Positions 8,273 to 16,882 of a stretch of 47,727 nucleotides of DNA are shown piece after piece. The stretch covers positions 1 to 47,727 of the forward strand of contig SCTG01000054.1 of assembly GCA_004298335.1 (NCBI GenBank), given 5' to 3'. A program made the translations under genes and the position numbers. Source of the stretch: Nitrospirota bacterium. Its GTDB lineage: Bacteria; Nitrospirota; Nitrospiria; Nitrospirales; NS-4. Within the stretch, counting starts at the first letter, position 1; the number at the start of each line of letters is the position of its first letter. The notes below the pieces were generated by a model. It was not told the origin of the DNA and searched no databases. It saw only the letters and a list, made by a program, of their open reading frames with translations.

Positions 8273-9046
8273 TCAGAGCATCCCCTCGATCGGGCTGCTG
8301 GCGGTGGCGTAGAGTTTGCGCGGGATCCGGCCGGCCTTATAGGCCAGGCGTCCGGCCCACACCGCGTATTTCATGGCTTCCGCCATCAGGATGGGTTCTT
8401 TCGCACCGGCGATCGCGGTGTTCATCAGCACGGCGTCGGCGCCGTATTCCATGGCCAGCGCGGCATCCGACGCCGTGCCGACGCCCGCGTCCACGATCAC
8501 CGGCACGTTCACGGCCTCCATGAGGAGCTTGAGGTTGTACGGGTTGCGGATGCCCAGTCCGGAGCCGATCGGCGCGGCGAGCGGCATGACGGCCGGACAG
8601 CCGGCATCCACCAAGCGCTTGGCGACGATCGGATCGTCGTTGGTGTACGGGAACACGATGAAGCCTTCCTTGACCAGAATCTTCGCCGCTTCGAGCAGGC
8701 CGGCCGTGTCGGGGAACAGCGTCTTCTCGTCGCCGATCACTTCCAGCTTCACCATATCGGAGACGCCGGCGGCCCGCGCGAGCCGGGCGTACCGCAACGC
8801 GTCCTCCACGGTGTAGCACCCGGCCGTGTTGGGCAGGATCTTGTACGTCTTGGGGCTGATGTAATCGAGGAGGTTCTCGGACTTGCGGTCCGTGATGTTG
8901 ACCCGGCGCACGGCCACGGTCACCACCTCCGCGCCCGACGCTTCGATGGCTTTTTGCGTCTCGACGAAGTCCTTGTATTTCCCCGTGCCCACCCAGAGGC
9001 GGGAGCGGAACTCGATTCCGGCGATCGTCAGCCGATCATCGCTCAT
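8273..9046 (-). CDS. thiG: thiazole synthase
   Basis: ThiG forms the thiazole phosphate of thiamine from deoxyxylulose phosphate, a glycine-derived imine and ThiS thiocarboxylate. The chosen start, ATG at 9044-9046 ([13 protein letters not shown]), gives a 257-aa protein of normal length. An upstream alternative would add 17 residues inside thiS. GGAGGGAGG, which also encodes the Gly-Gly end of ThiS, is placed as its ribosome binding site. Motifs include the Schiff-base lysine region [37 protein letters not shown] and [13 protein letters not shown]. It overlaps thiS by 11 bp. Confidence 0.95.
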   Translation of the reverse strand: MSDDRLTIAGIEFRSRLWVGTGKYKDFVETQKAIEASGAEVVTVAVRRVNITDRKSENLLDYISPKTYKILPNTAGCYTVEDALRYARLARAAGVSDMVKLEVIGDEKTLFPDTAGLLEAAKILVKEGFIVFPYTNDDPIVAKRLVDAGCPAVMPLAAPIGSGLGIRNPYNLKLLMEAVNVPVIVDAGVGTASDAALAMEYGADAVLMNTAIAGAKEPILMAEAMKYAVWAGRLAYKAGRIPRKLYATASSPIEGML

Positions 9047-9257
9047 CGTCGTCGTGCCTCCCTCCGCCGATAAACCCGATAACCTCCACCCGGTCACCGT
9101 CGTTCAGCGGGGTCCCCGTGAACGCCCGGCGGTCCACGATCTTGAGGTTCAGCTCCACCGCGACCCGCTCGGCCTGGATGCCGAGATCGGCCAGGAGCGC
9201 CGCCACCGACTGGCCCTCCGTGACCTCGCGAGCCTCGCCGTTCACCGTGATGCGCAT
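9036..9257 (-). CDS. thiS: sulfur carrier protein ThiS with an extra C-terminal tail
   Basis: This is a ubiquitin-like sulfur carrier whose C-terminal glycine is adenylated and thiocarboxylated to feed ThiG. The 73-aa protein has the family pattern ([38 protein letters not shown]). Known ThiS proteins end at Gly-Gly. Here the frame runs eight residues further (RHDDDER after GGG) before TGA at 9036-9038, overlapping thiG. An active carrier would need that tail removed, or an early end to translation. The start is ATG (9255-9257) with no Shine-Dalgarno sequence, close to a promoter. Confidence 0.88.
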   Translation of the reverse strand: MRITVNGEAREVTEGQSVAALLADLGIQAERVAVELNLKIVDRRAFTGTPLNDGDRVEVIGFIGGGRHDDDER

Positions 9258-9266
9258 CGCGAGAGG

Positions 9267-9297
9267 ATGATACCATACGGCTCGGAAACGCTGTCAA
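9267..9297 (-). promoter_or_regulatory. thiSGE promoter, divergent
   Basis: Minus strand TTGACA (9292-9297) is 19 bp from TATCAT (9267-9272), which lies 9 bases before the thiS ATG. The leader would be only a few bases, so there is no space for a TPP riboswitch. The same six bases, read on the plus strand as TGTCAA, serve as a -35 for the divergent gene. Confidence 0.5.
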
Positions 9298-9320
9298 TGG
9301 CGCGGACCGCGCCGTATAAT
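9292..9320 (+). promoter_or_regulatory. promoter of the helix-hairpin-helix gene (leaderless)
   Basis: TGTCAA (9292-9297), 17 bp, then a perfect TATAAT (9315-9320). The ATG at 9327 begins six bases after the -10 box, about where transcription should start. It shares its -35 bases with the divergent thiS promoter. Confidence 0.65.
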
Positions 9321-9326
9321 CCCGTC

Positions 9327-9803
9327 ATGGTCTCTCCCCGCAACCAGCTTATCGCCGGCGAGCTCCGGCGCATCGCCGCCGAGCTGGAAAACCAGCAGGC
9401 GAATCCATTCCGGGTCCGGGCCTACCGCCAGGCCGCCCGCCTCGTCGAGCGCCTGACGGAGGACGCCGGCGAGCTGGCCCGTCGCGGGGAGCTGATCAAA
9501 CTGAAAGGGATCGGCAAGGACCTCGCGCAAAAGATCGCCCTCTTCTGCGAAACCGGCCGCATCGACGCCGGGGCCTCGCCGCCCGAGGAGGTTCCCCCCG
9601 AACTGGCGCCCTGGCTGGCGCTTCCCGGCTTCAGCCCGCCGCTTGTCCGCCACCTGTCGGAACGTCTGGGGATTCGCACGCTCGACGACCTCGACGCGCT
9701 GGTGCGCTCCCGGCTGCTGCGCACGCTGCCCGGCGTGACGGTCCGGGATGAGGAGATTCTCGAAGGGATCGCGCGGCTGCGCGCCGGGCGCCCGCAGCCT
9801 TGA
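9327..9803 (+). CDS. helix-hairpin-helix protein resembling the N-terminal domain of DNA polymerase X
   Basis: This 158-aa cytoplasmic protein begins NQLIAGELRRIAAELE and continues PFRVRAYRQAARLVE, a pattern typical of the 8-kDa domain of Pol beta/PolX. A helix-hairpin-helix element (IKLKGIGKDLAQKIALF) follows, and a second HhH-like segment lies near the end (RTLPGVTVRDEEILEGI). The nucleotidyltransferase palm and the PHP domain of a full PolX are absent. It is therefore a stand-alone DNA-binding or lyase-like domain. The ATG at 9327 is preferred because it follows TATAAT by six bases and the frame upstream has no family similarity. Its function is unknown. Confidence 0.8.
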   Translation: MVSPRNQLIAGELRRIAAELENQQANPFRVRAYRQAARLVERLTEDAGELARRGELIKLKGIGKDLAQKIALFCETGRIDAGASPPEEVPPELAPWLALPGFSPPLVRHLSERLGIRTLDDLDALVRSRLLRTLPGVTVRDEEILEGIARLRAGRPQP

Positions 9804-9828
9804 CTTGCCGGCAGCCCTCTGTTACCGT
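9800..9828 (+). promoter_or_regulatory. promoter of the Lrp-type RAM gene
   Basis: TTGACT (9800-9805), 17 bp spacer, TACCGT (9823-9828). It sits between the two plus-strand genes; the ATG is 23 bases downstream with a GGAG upstream of it. Confidence 0.4.
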
Positions 9829-9851
9829 CCGGCCGGTTTGGAGACCGCCCC

Positions 9852-10088
9852 ATGGCCCTGTCCGCGTTCATCCTCACTGAAGTGGCCGGCGACCACAGCA
9901 AAAGCGCCTATAAAACGATCCAGCGCATCGCCGGCGTCAAGGCGGTGTATGCCGTGAGCGGCAACTACGATCTCATCGTGCAGGTCGAAGCCGAAAGCAT
10001 GGAAGTGCTCAGCGACCTGCTCATGGCGAAGATCCGCGCGGTGGACGGCGTCACGAAGACCAACACCTGCCTCGTCCTCAACGTCTAG
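9852..10088 (+). CDS. stand-alone Lrp/AsnC ligand-binding (RAM) domain protein
   Basis: This 78-aa protein consists only of the alpha/beta RAM domain of Lrp/AsnC regulators: MALSAFILTEV, IAGVKAVYAVSGNYDLIVQV, IRAVDGVTKTNTCLVL. It has no helix-turn-helix. Such single-domain proteins form oligomers and bind amino acids or similar ligands. The partner is unknown. It ends just before a strong bidirectional terminator. Confidence 0.88.
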   Translation: MALSAFILTEVAGDHSKSAYKTIQRIAGVKAVYAVSGNYDLIVQVEAESMEVLSDLLMAKIRAVDGVTKTNTCLVLNV

Positions 10089-10105
10089 CGCAGCGCCAGC
10101 CCCCG

Positions 10106-10163
10106 AAAATGAAAAGGCCCCCGGAGGCTGTCCTCCGGGGGCCTTTGTGCTCGCTTGAGCAGG
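10106..10163 (+). repeat. 58-bp direct repeat, copy A
   Basis: This copy matches 11191-11248 at 54 of 58 positions in the same orientation. It contains a 15-bp terminator stem and a second small palindrome (TGCTCG-CT-TGAGCA). The two copies bracket the SnoaL/HigA cassette. Confidence 0.8.
10113..10146. terminator. bidirectional intrinsic terminator
   Basis: A perfect 15-bp stem (AAAGGCCCCCGGAGG with its complement, loop CTGT) lies between the convergent genes ending at 10088 (+) and 10173 (-). The minus-strand exit reads TTTTCATTTT, a good U-tract; the plus side has only TTT. Confidence 0.85.
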
Positions 10164-10172
10164 AACGCCGGT

Positions 10173-10730
10173 TCACGTCCGCCGGATCAACTCATTCGAA
10201 GGCAGGCTCGGATGCAGCACCTTCTGCGCTGTTTGAGCGCCCGCCACCGGCAGACCGGAAGCGGCGAGAAACCCAAGCTGAACCAGCACCGACGCCTGGT
10301 CCCAGTAAATGTGCTCGTGCGCCAGCTTTCCGTTTCGGAAGTGGACGATCACGACCAGCGGGATTTCAACCCGCTTGCCGGTGGGGGCGAGACCCGGCAG
10401 CATCCACGCCATCTCCATCGTATGCGTGAAGCGGAATATCATCTCGTCCACCAGCCGATCGGTGCCGATGGTCCGCGAGACCGGCACAATCTCGGTGTCC
10501 GGCGGCATCTGCGGGATGAAGAGCTGCGAGTAAAACCTGCGCAGCGCTCCGTGGCCGACGCCGCCGGTCATCACCGGAACATGGTTGACGTAGGCATCGG
10601 GAACCATTGTCCGAAGGGTCGCCTCCGTGTCACGGATCGCGAACTCATCGCGTACGTGCTCTTCCCAGAGGTCGTTGAGGACCTGCTGATCCGGCGTAAG
10701 GACAGGGCGTGCGGCTGTGTTTTCGCTCAT
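10173..10730 (-). CDS. SnoaL-like / NTF2-fold ester cyclase family protein
   Basis: This 185-aa cytoplasmic protein has an NTF2-like cone fold pattern: a helical start (VLNDLWEEHVRDEFAIRDTEATL), YVNHVPVMTGGVGHGALRRFY, and the beta strands RLVDEMIFRFTHT and IPLVVIVHFRNGKLAHEHIYWD. These resemble the SnoaL-like polyketide cyclase / ester cyclase family. Members act on small hydrophobic substrates, but many have no known reaction. Its ATG overlaps the end of the HigA-like gene as ATGA, so both are on one transcript. The 58-bp repeats on both sides suggest arrival as a cassette. Confidence 0.82.
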   Translation of the reverse strand: MSENTAARPVLTPDQQVLNDLWEEHVRDEFAIRDTEATLRTMVPDAYVNHVPVMTGGVGHGALRRFYSQLFIPQMPPDTEIVPVSRTIGTDRLVDEMIFRFTHTMEMAWMLPGLAPTGKRVEIPLVVIVHFRNGKLAHEHIYWDQASVLVQLGFLAASGLPVAGAQTAQKVLHPSLPSNELIRRT

Positions 10731-11086
10731 TGGGCGTGTGCCTTTCTTGATCCGACCGCTGTGTCTGAATGTGTCCGTGTTGCGCGCGGGGTTCGACTCT
10801 GCTCTTTCACCAAACGGACTTGGAGTCGATACCCCAACGCCGAGGCATACCGCTTAAGAGTTCCGATGGACGGAGAATGCTTCCCCATCGCAGTTTCCAG
10901 ACGGGCTACCGCGGATTGAGTGGTGCCGATTCGGGCCGCGAGCTCAGCCTGAGTGAGTCCCGCCTCGGCCCGCGCCTTGAGTATCTCGTCGAGAAGCTCG
11001 AACTCCTCCTTGAGCTCTTCGTATTCGCGACGCACGTCCGGGCGCGCAAGCGCTCGGGCTTTGAAGTCTTTAAGGCTGTTCCGCAT
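10727..11086 (-). CDS. HigA-like XRE family transcriptional regulator (orphan antitoxin type)
   Basis: This 119-aa protein has an N-terminal helix pair (DVRREYEELKEEFELLDEIL) and a classic XRE helix-turn-helix (GLTQAELAARIGTTQSAVAR, then LETAMGKHSPS). This is the architecture of HigA antitoxins. No HigB-type toxin gene is present upstream or downstream; a SnoaL-like gene follows instead. An 18-bp palindrome upstream covers the likely promoter, so it should repress itself. GAGGTGAAAG gives a good ribosome binding site for the ATG at 11084-11086. Confidence 0.88.
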   Translation of the reverse strand: MRNSLKDFKARALARPDVRREYEELKEEFELLDEILKARAEAGLTQAELAARIGTTQSAVARLETAMGKHSPSIGTLKRYASALGYRLQVRLVKEQSRTPRATRTHSDTAVGSRKAHAQ

Positions 11087-11109
11087 CTTTCACCTCTTTC
11101 ATGCGGCAA

Positions 11110-11127
11110 TATAGCATATACGCTATA
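11110..11127 (-). promoter_or_regulatory. palindromic operator of the HigA-like gene
   Basis: TATAGCATATACGCTATA is an 18-bp palindrome with one mismatched pair. On the minus strand it contains a TATGCT -10 box, 17 bp from a weak TTAATC -35. That placement fits autorepression by the HigA-like product. Confidence 0.6.
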
Positions 11128-11142
11128 AGCGTGCAGATTAAG

Positions 11143-11183
11143 GGTGTCAGGCACCGGCCAGAGCCGGGAAGGGTGCCAGACAC
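11143..11183. repeat. REP-like inverted repeat
   Basis: GGTGTCAGGCACC (11143-11155) faces GGTGCCAGACACC (11171-11183). The arms are complementary except at the central base, with a 15-bp loop. The motif resembles extragenic palindromes of the GGTGCCTGACACC kind mobilised by REP-associated transposases. No transposase is nearby. Confidence 0.55.
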
Positions 11184-11190
11184 CGCTCGT

Positions 11191-11248
11191 CAAAATGAAA
11201 AGGCCCCCGGAGGATGTCCTCCGGGGGCCTTCGTGCTCGTTCGAGCAG
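11191..11248 (+). repeat. 58-bp direct repeat, copy B
   Basis: This is the second copy of the element at 10106-10163 (54/58 identical), with a perfect TGCTCG-TT-CGAGCA palindrome at its end. It lies between the HigA promoter region and the groEL stop codon. Confidence 0.8.
11199..11230 (-). terminator. groEL intrinsic terminator
   Basis: A 14-bp perfect GC-rich stem with a 4-nt loop starts 26 bases past the groEL stop. On the minus strand it is followed by TTTTCATTTT. Confidence 0.85.
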
Positions 11249-11255
11249 GGAGGGT

Positions 11256-12905
<1,650 letters not shown>

Positions 12906-12946
12906 TCAATTCTTCAATCGTCAATCCCCCTCGTGCGGGGGGCTGA

Positions 12947-13249
12947 TTATTTGTCAAAAATGCCCAGGATGTCCTCTTCCTTGATGATCAGGTAATCCGT
13001 GCCGTCCACGTTGATCTTGCTGCCGGAGTACTTGTCGAACAGGATGATATCCCCTTCCTTCACCGCCTTCACGTCGGCGCCGATGCGCTCGATCTTCCCC
13101 CGCTGGGGCTTCTCTTTCGCGGCATCCGGGATGTAGATCCCGCCGGCCGTGCGCTCCAACTCTTCGGTATAGCTGACAAAGCACCGATCCTTCAGGGGCT
13201 TGAACCCCGCTGCCGCTTTCGTTTCCTTCTCCTTGATTCCCGCTCCCAT
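12947..13249 (-). CDS. groES: co-chaperonin GroES
   Basis: This is the heptameric lid of GroEL. The start is ATG (13247-13249; MGAGIKEKETKAAAGFKPL), with GGAGGG as ribosome binding site, giving 100 aa. A further 30 upstream codons stay open but read through the leader and are unlikely to be translated. Family motifs: FKPLKDRCFV, the mobile loop ERTAGGIYIPDAAKEKPQ, and GDIILFDKYSGSKI. No CIRCE operator was found in the leader. Confidence 0.95.
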   Translation of the reverse strand: MGAGIKEKETKAAAGFKPLKDRCFVSYTEELERTAGGIYIPDAAKEKPQRGKIERIGADVKAVKEGDIILFDKYSGSKINVDGTDYLIIKEEDILGIFDK

Positions 13250-13315
13250 AGCACTCGCCCTCCTTTTTGACGTTGAATCTGTGGTCTGGATTGATCTGTA
13301 AAGAAGTACAGCGCC

Positions 13316-13343
13316 TTTATAAGGCCCGTTCCGGCTCAATCAA
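13316..13343 (-). promoter_or_regulatory. groESL promoter
   Basis: Minus strand TTGATT (13338-13343), 16 bp, TATAAA (13316-13321), about 65 bases upstream of the groES ATG. It is a housekeeping-type promoter with no recognisable heat-shock operator. Confidence 0.5.
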
Positions 13344-13372
13344 CCCCCTCTGGGTCGTTTTAGGAGCATTTT

Positions 13373-14752
13373 TTACATCGCCCGTTCCACGCGGTCGTCC
13401 CGCTTCACAGGGCGTAAGTCCTTGAAAATAATCCATGATTTCAGCAATTCGACGGCTTTTTGCAGCTGCGGATCGTCGTCGTCCTTCTCTTTGCCCGCCT
13501 CCTTATCCTTCTTCCCGTCCTTCGATTCGGGCTTGGGAGCCGGCTGGCTCTCGGGCTGACCTTCCGGATGGGGCGGCGCCCCCTCGCGTCCCGGTTCCCG
13601 AAGCGTCTTGTCCAGGTCCTTCTCCCGGATCGGCGGCGTCGCGGACGGCTTGCCCTTGACCACGATATCCGGCGTGATCCCGACCCCGTGAATGCTGCGC
13701 CCCTTGGGCGTGTAATACTTGGCCGTCGTCAGGCGCAGGCCCGAACCGTCGGCGAGCGGCAGAATGGTCTGCACCGAGCCCTTCCCGAACGTCTGGACAC
13801 CGACGACAACCGCGCGGCCCCAGTCCTGGAGCGCCCCGGCCACGATCTCGGACGCGCTGGCGCTCCCCTCGTTCACCAGCACAATGACCGGATAGTCCTC
13901 CGGCTGCTCCTTGTTATGGGAGACGTAATCGTCCTTCCGGCCCTCGCGGGTCTTGATGTACACGATCAGGCGATTCAAGCCGACGAATTGCTCCGACACC
14001 TCCACGGCGGAGTTCAGCAGCCCGCCCGGGTTGTTCCGGAGATCGAGGACCAGCGACTGCATCTTCTGCTCGCGCAGCTTGCGGACCGCGTTCGCCACGT
14101 CCTTCGAGGACTGGTCCTGGAACTGGGTCAGCCGGACGTAGCCGATATTGCCGTCGAGCATCTTGAACCGGACGCTCTCGATCTTGATGACCTCCCGCAC
14201 CAGCCCGAACACGAGCGGCTCCGCCACCCCCTCCCGCTGGATCGTGAGCGTGACCTTGGTCCCCTTCTGGCCCCGCATCTTCTGCACGGCGTCCAGCAGG
14301 GTCATGTCCTTGGTCGACTCGTCATTGACCTTGATGATGAAGTCCCCCGCCTTGACGCCGGCCCGCTCGGCCGGCGTGCCGTCGATCGGGGCGATGACCG
14401 TCAGCCGGTTGTCCTTCATTCCGATCTGAATGCCCACGCCGCCGAACTCGCCCTTGGTCTCGACCTGCACTTCCTTATAGACCTCGGGCGGCATGAACGC
14501 GGAATGCGGGTCCAGGGTCGAGAGCATCCCCCGGATCGCGCCGTACACCAGGTCCTTGGTCTTCACGTCCTCGACGTAATGCTTCTGCACGTGGGCGAGC
14601 ACCTCGGTGAAGGTCTTCAGCTCTTCGTACGTCTCGGTCGCCAGCACGGCCCGGTCCCAACCCTTGCCGAGCAACACGCCCAGGACCAGGGTCCCCAGAA
14701 ACACCGCCGCCCATCCCGCTTTCGTTTTCCACGCCTGTCTCGTGCCTTCCAT
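13373..14752 (-). CDS. ctp: S41 family C-terminal processing peptidase
   Basis: This is a periplasmic, membrane-anchored Ser/Lys protease that trims C-termini of exported proteins. The 459-aa order is: N-terminal anchor (about 12-30), PDZ domain (GVGIQIG to TLTIQREG), and the S41 catalytic core. The core has LDLRNNPGGLL, the nucleophile Ser in NEGSASASEIVAGAL, and the Lys in QTFGKGSVQT. A low-complexity Pro/Glu/Lys region precedes the C-terminus. ATG 14750-14752 is preferred because AGGAG is seven bases upstream. It is the last gene of the ffh-to-ctp run and follows the EnvC-like gene. Confidence 0.93.
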   Translation of the reverse strand: MEGTRQAWKTKAGWAAVFLGTLVLGVLLGKGWDRAVLATETYEELKTFTEVLAHVQKHYVEDVKTKDLVYGAIRGMLSTLDPHSAFMPPEVYKEVQVETKGEFGGVGIQIGMKDNRLTVIAPIDGTPAERAGVKAGDFIIKVNDESTKDMTLLDAVQKMRGQKGTKVTLTIQREGVAEPLVFGLVREVIKIESVRFKMLDGNIGYVRLTQFQDQSSKDVANAVRKLREQKMQSLVLDLRNNPGGLLNSAVEVSEQFVGLNRLIVYIKTREGRKDDYVSHNKEQPEDYPVIVLVNEGSASASEIVAGALQDWGRAVVVGVQTFGKGSVQTILPLADGSGLRLTTAKYYTPKGRSIHGVGITPDIVVKGKPSATPPIREKDLDKTLREPGREGAPPHPEGQPESQPAPKPESKDGKKDKEAGKEKDDDDPQLQKAVELLKSWIIFKDLRPVKRDDRVERAM

Positions 14753-14783
14753 CACCATGCTCCTTTATTCCTCGGACCTGGAC

Positions 14784-15974
14784 TTATCGCCGCCGCGCCA
14801 GCCAGGCCAGCGGATCCAACGCCTCGCCGCCCTGGCGCAGCTCGAAATACAACGTGCTCTCCCCGGTCAGCCCGGTATCCCCGATTTCCCCGATCGGCTG
14901 GTGCCCGCGGACGCTGTCCCCGACGCTCACCAGCAGCTTGGACGCGTGGGCGTACAGGGAGAAAAACCCCTCGCCGTGATCCACAATGGTCAGCAGCCCG
15001 TACCCGCGCATCCAATCGGCGAAGGCCACGACGCCGTCGGAGACCGACCGGATGACGGTGCCCTGGCCGGCGCGGATCTCGATCCCCTTGCGCTGAATGT
15101 ACGTATCGAACTTCGGGTGCTTCTGTCGGCCGAAGAGGGCCACCACGTCCCCCTCGGTGGGCCAGCCGAGCCGGCCCTTGAGCCGGGCCAGTCCCTCGCC
15201 GGCGGGCGCCGTGCGCGCCGAGGCCGCCGCTTTGCGGCGCGCTTCAAACTCCCGGAGCAGGCCTTCGACGCGCTGGGCGGACTTCTCCAGCTCCTCGACC
15301 GCCTTGACGTACATGACCTTCTCGCTCCGCACCCGCGCCAGCAGGCGGTCCTTCTTGGTCCGCTCCTCCTTGACGGCCGCCAGCTTGGCGGCGATTTCCT
15401 GCTGGTACCCCTGGAGTTCGCCGCGCACCCGCAGCAGGTGCGACTCGGTCGCTTCGAGCCGGACCCGGTCCACGCGATGGCCTTCGAGCAACTGGAACTC
15501 GCGCCGCGAGATCCACCGCAACGACGCCAGCCGGGCCTGCAGATCATTGTACCCGCTGGAGGCGAGCAAAAGCTTCAAGTGGCCGTTCGGCCCCTCCTTG
15601 TACATCAGCCGCAGGCGGCTGCGGATCGACCCCTCGCGCTGGACGATCCGCTCCCGAAGCCGATGGAGCGACGCGGTCGTCTCGGCGATCTCGCGGTCCT
15701 TCTCCCGGAGTTTTTCGTTCACCCGCACGAAATCATCCCGGCGGAGCTTGATGCGGTGGTCCGCCTCCTCGAGCTCCTGCAGCACCGAGGCTTCCTTGCG
15801 CTGCGCCTCGTCCGATTTCTGTTTCTTCTCCTTGATCTCATCCTTCAGTTTTTCGAGCGCCTGGCGCTCTTTCCTGATCTTCTCGGAAACCGGATCGTTG
15901 CGCTCCGGCGCGGCCAGGGCGGGCGCGCCCGCCAGCAAGACCGCCACCGCCGCCGACGCCACGATCCGCATCAT
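14784..15974 (-). CDS. envC: EnvC-like murein hydrolase activator (degenerate LytM)
   Basis: EnvC-type proteins sit in the periplasm and, driven by FtsEX, activate septal amidases. The 396-aa product has a signal peptide (residues 1-23), a long coiled coil (about 30-250, Glu/Lys/Arg rich) and a C-terminal LytM domain. The zinc site is lost: QRKGIEIRA replaces HxGxD and STLYFELR replaces HLHFE. The domain should therefore activate and not cut. The start is ATG 15972-15974, overlapping the ftsX stop (ATGA). The gene order ftsE-ftsX-envC supports the role. Confidence 0.9.
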   Translation of the reverse strand: MMRIVASAAVAVLLAGAPALAAPERNDPVSEKIRKERQALEKLKDEIKEKKQKSDEAQRKEASVLQELEEADHRIKLRRDDFVRVNEKLREKDREIAETTASLHRLRERIVQREGSIRSRLRLMYKEGPNGHLKLLLASSGYNDLQARLASLRWISRREFQLLEGHRVDRVRLEATESHLLRVRGELQGYQQEIAAKLAAVKEERTKKDRLLARVRSEKVMYVKAVEELEKSAQRVEGLLREFEARRKAAASARTAPAGEGLARLKGRLGWPTEGDVVALFGRQKHPKFDTYIQRKGIEIRAGQGTVIRSVSDGVVAFADWMRGYGLLTIVDHGEGFFSLYAHASKLLVSVGDSVRGHQPIGEIGDTGLTGESTLYFELRQGGEALDPLAWLARRR

Positions 15975-16882
15975 CCCCTCGCATCGCGAAACTGGACCAG
16001 CGACACCATGCTCCCCAGGCACCCCAGCATGACCCCCAGCAGCAGGAACGCGACGGTCACGCGGTCCGGCAGAAACGCCAGCCCGTGCCCCACGCCCCAA
16101 AAGGTGCCCTTCAGGGCCAGCTTGCTTTCCGCCAGCCCGAACAGCACGCGCAGCAGAAACAGCGAGCACAGGGCGCCCACGCCCCCCAGCAGCGCCCCTT
16201 CGAGCACGAACGGCATCTTGATGAACCCCGTCGTCGCGCCGATCAGCTTGAGGATCGCGATCTCCTCGCGGCGCGCGTACAGCGTCAGCTTGATCGTGTT
16301 GGCCAGGATCGTGACCATGGACGCGGCCAGCACGACGCCGATGCCCACGCCCAGCACCCGCAAATACCGGACCGCGACGGCCAGGTTCTCGATCCAGTCC
16401 TGGCTGTACAACACCTCTTCGGCCTCGGCGCGCGCCCGGAGCGACTGCACCAGCGCGCCGACCTGCTCCGACGACCGGTAGGCGGGGCCGACTTTCACTA
16501 CCAGCGACGCCGGGAATGGATTGTCGCCCAAGCCGTTGAGCAGGCGCTCTTCGGAGGGAAACTGCGCCCGGAACGTCGCGAGCGCCTGCTCGCGGGACAC
16601 GAACTCGACCGCCGCGACGGCCGGGTCCCCGCTCAATTCCCCCTGCAGCTGCGCGATCTCCTTCGGGGACGTGGCGTCCCGGAGATAAACGATGACCTTG
16701 ATCTCTTCCCGCAACGAGCCGAGCGCGTCCTGGACGTTCAGGTACAGGAGCAGAAACACGCCCATCCCCAGCATGGTGAACGTCGTCGTGGCCAGCGCGA
16801 GGAACGCCGTGGTCCGGTTGACCCGGACGTTGTCCACGGCCTCTCCCAGGAGATAACGGAACCGGGTCAGGCCTCGGGACAT
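15971..16882 (-). CDS. ftsX: cell division ABC transporter permease FtsX
   Basis: This is the inner-membrane partner of FtsE that transmits ATP hydrolysis to the periplasmic EnvC-type activator. The 303-aa protein has four membrane spans: about 22-43, then three in the C-terminal half (VVLAASMVTILANTIKLTLY, LLGGVGALCSLFLLRVLFG, TVAFLLLGVMLGCLGSMVSL). A periplasmic loop (about 60-165) binds the activator. It overlaps ftsE by 16 bp and the EnvC-like gene by 4 bp. Confidence 0.94.
   Translation of the reverse strand: MSRGLTRFRYLLGEAVDNVRVNRTTAFLALATTTFTMLGMGVFLLLYLNVQDALGSLREEIKVIVYLRDATSPKEIAQLQGELSGDPAVAAVEFVSREQALATFRAQFPSEERLLNGLGDNPFPASLVVKVGPAYRSSEQVGALVQSLRARAEAEEVLYSQDWIENLAVAVRYLRVLGVGIGVVLAASMVTILANTIKLTLYARREEIAILKLIGATTGFIKMPFVLEGALLGGVGALCSLFLLRVLFGLAESKLALKGTFWGVGHGLAFLPDRVTVAFLLLGVMLGCLGSMVSLVQFRDARG

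Noticed and set aside
13200-13345. CIRCE operator upstream of groES
   Set aside because: A TAGCACTC-like half-site overlaps the groES start, but no GAGTGCTAA partner follows at nine bases.
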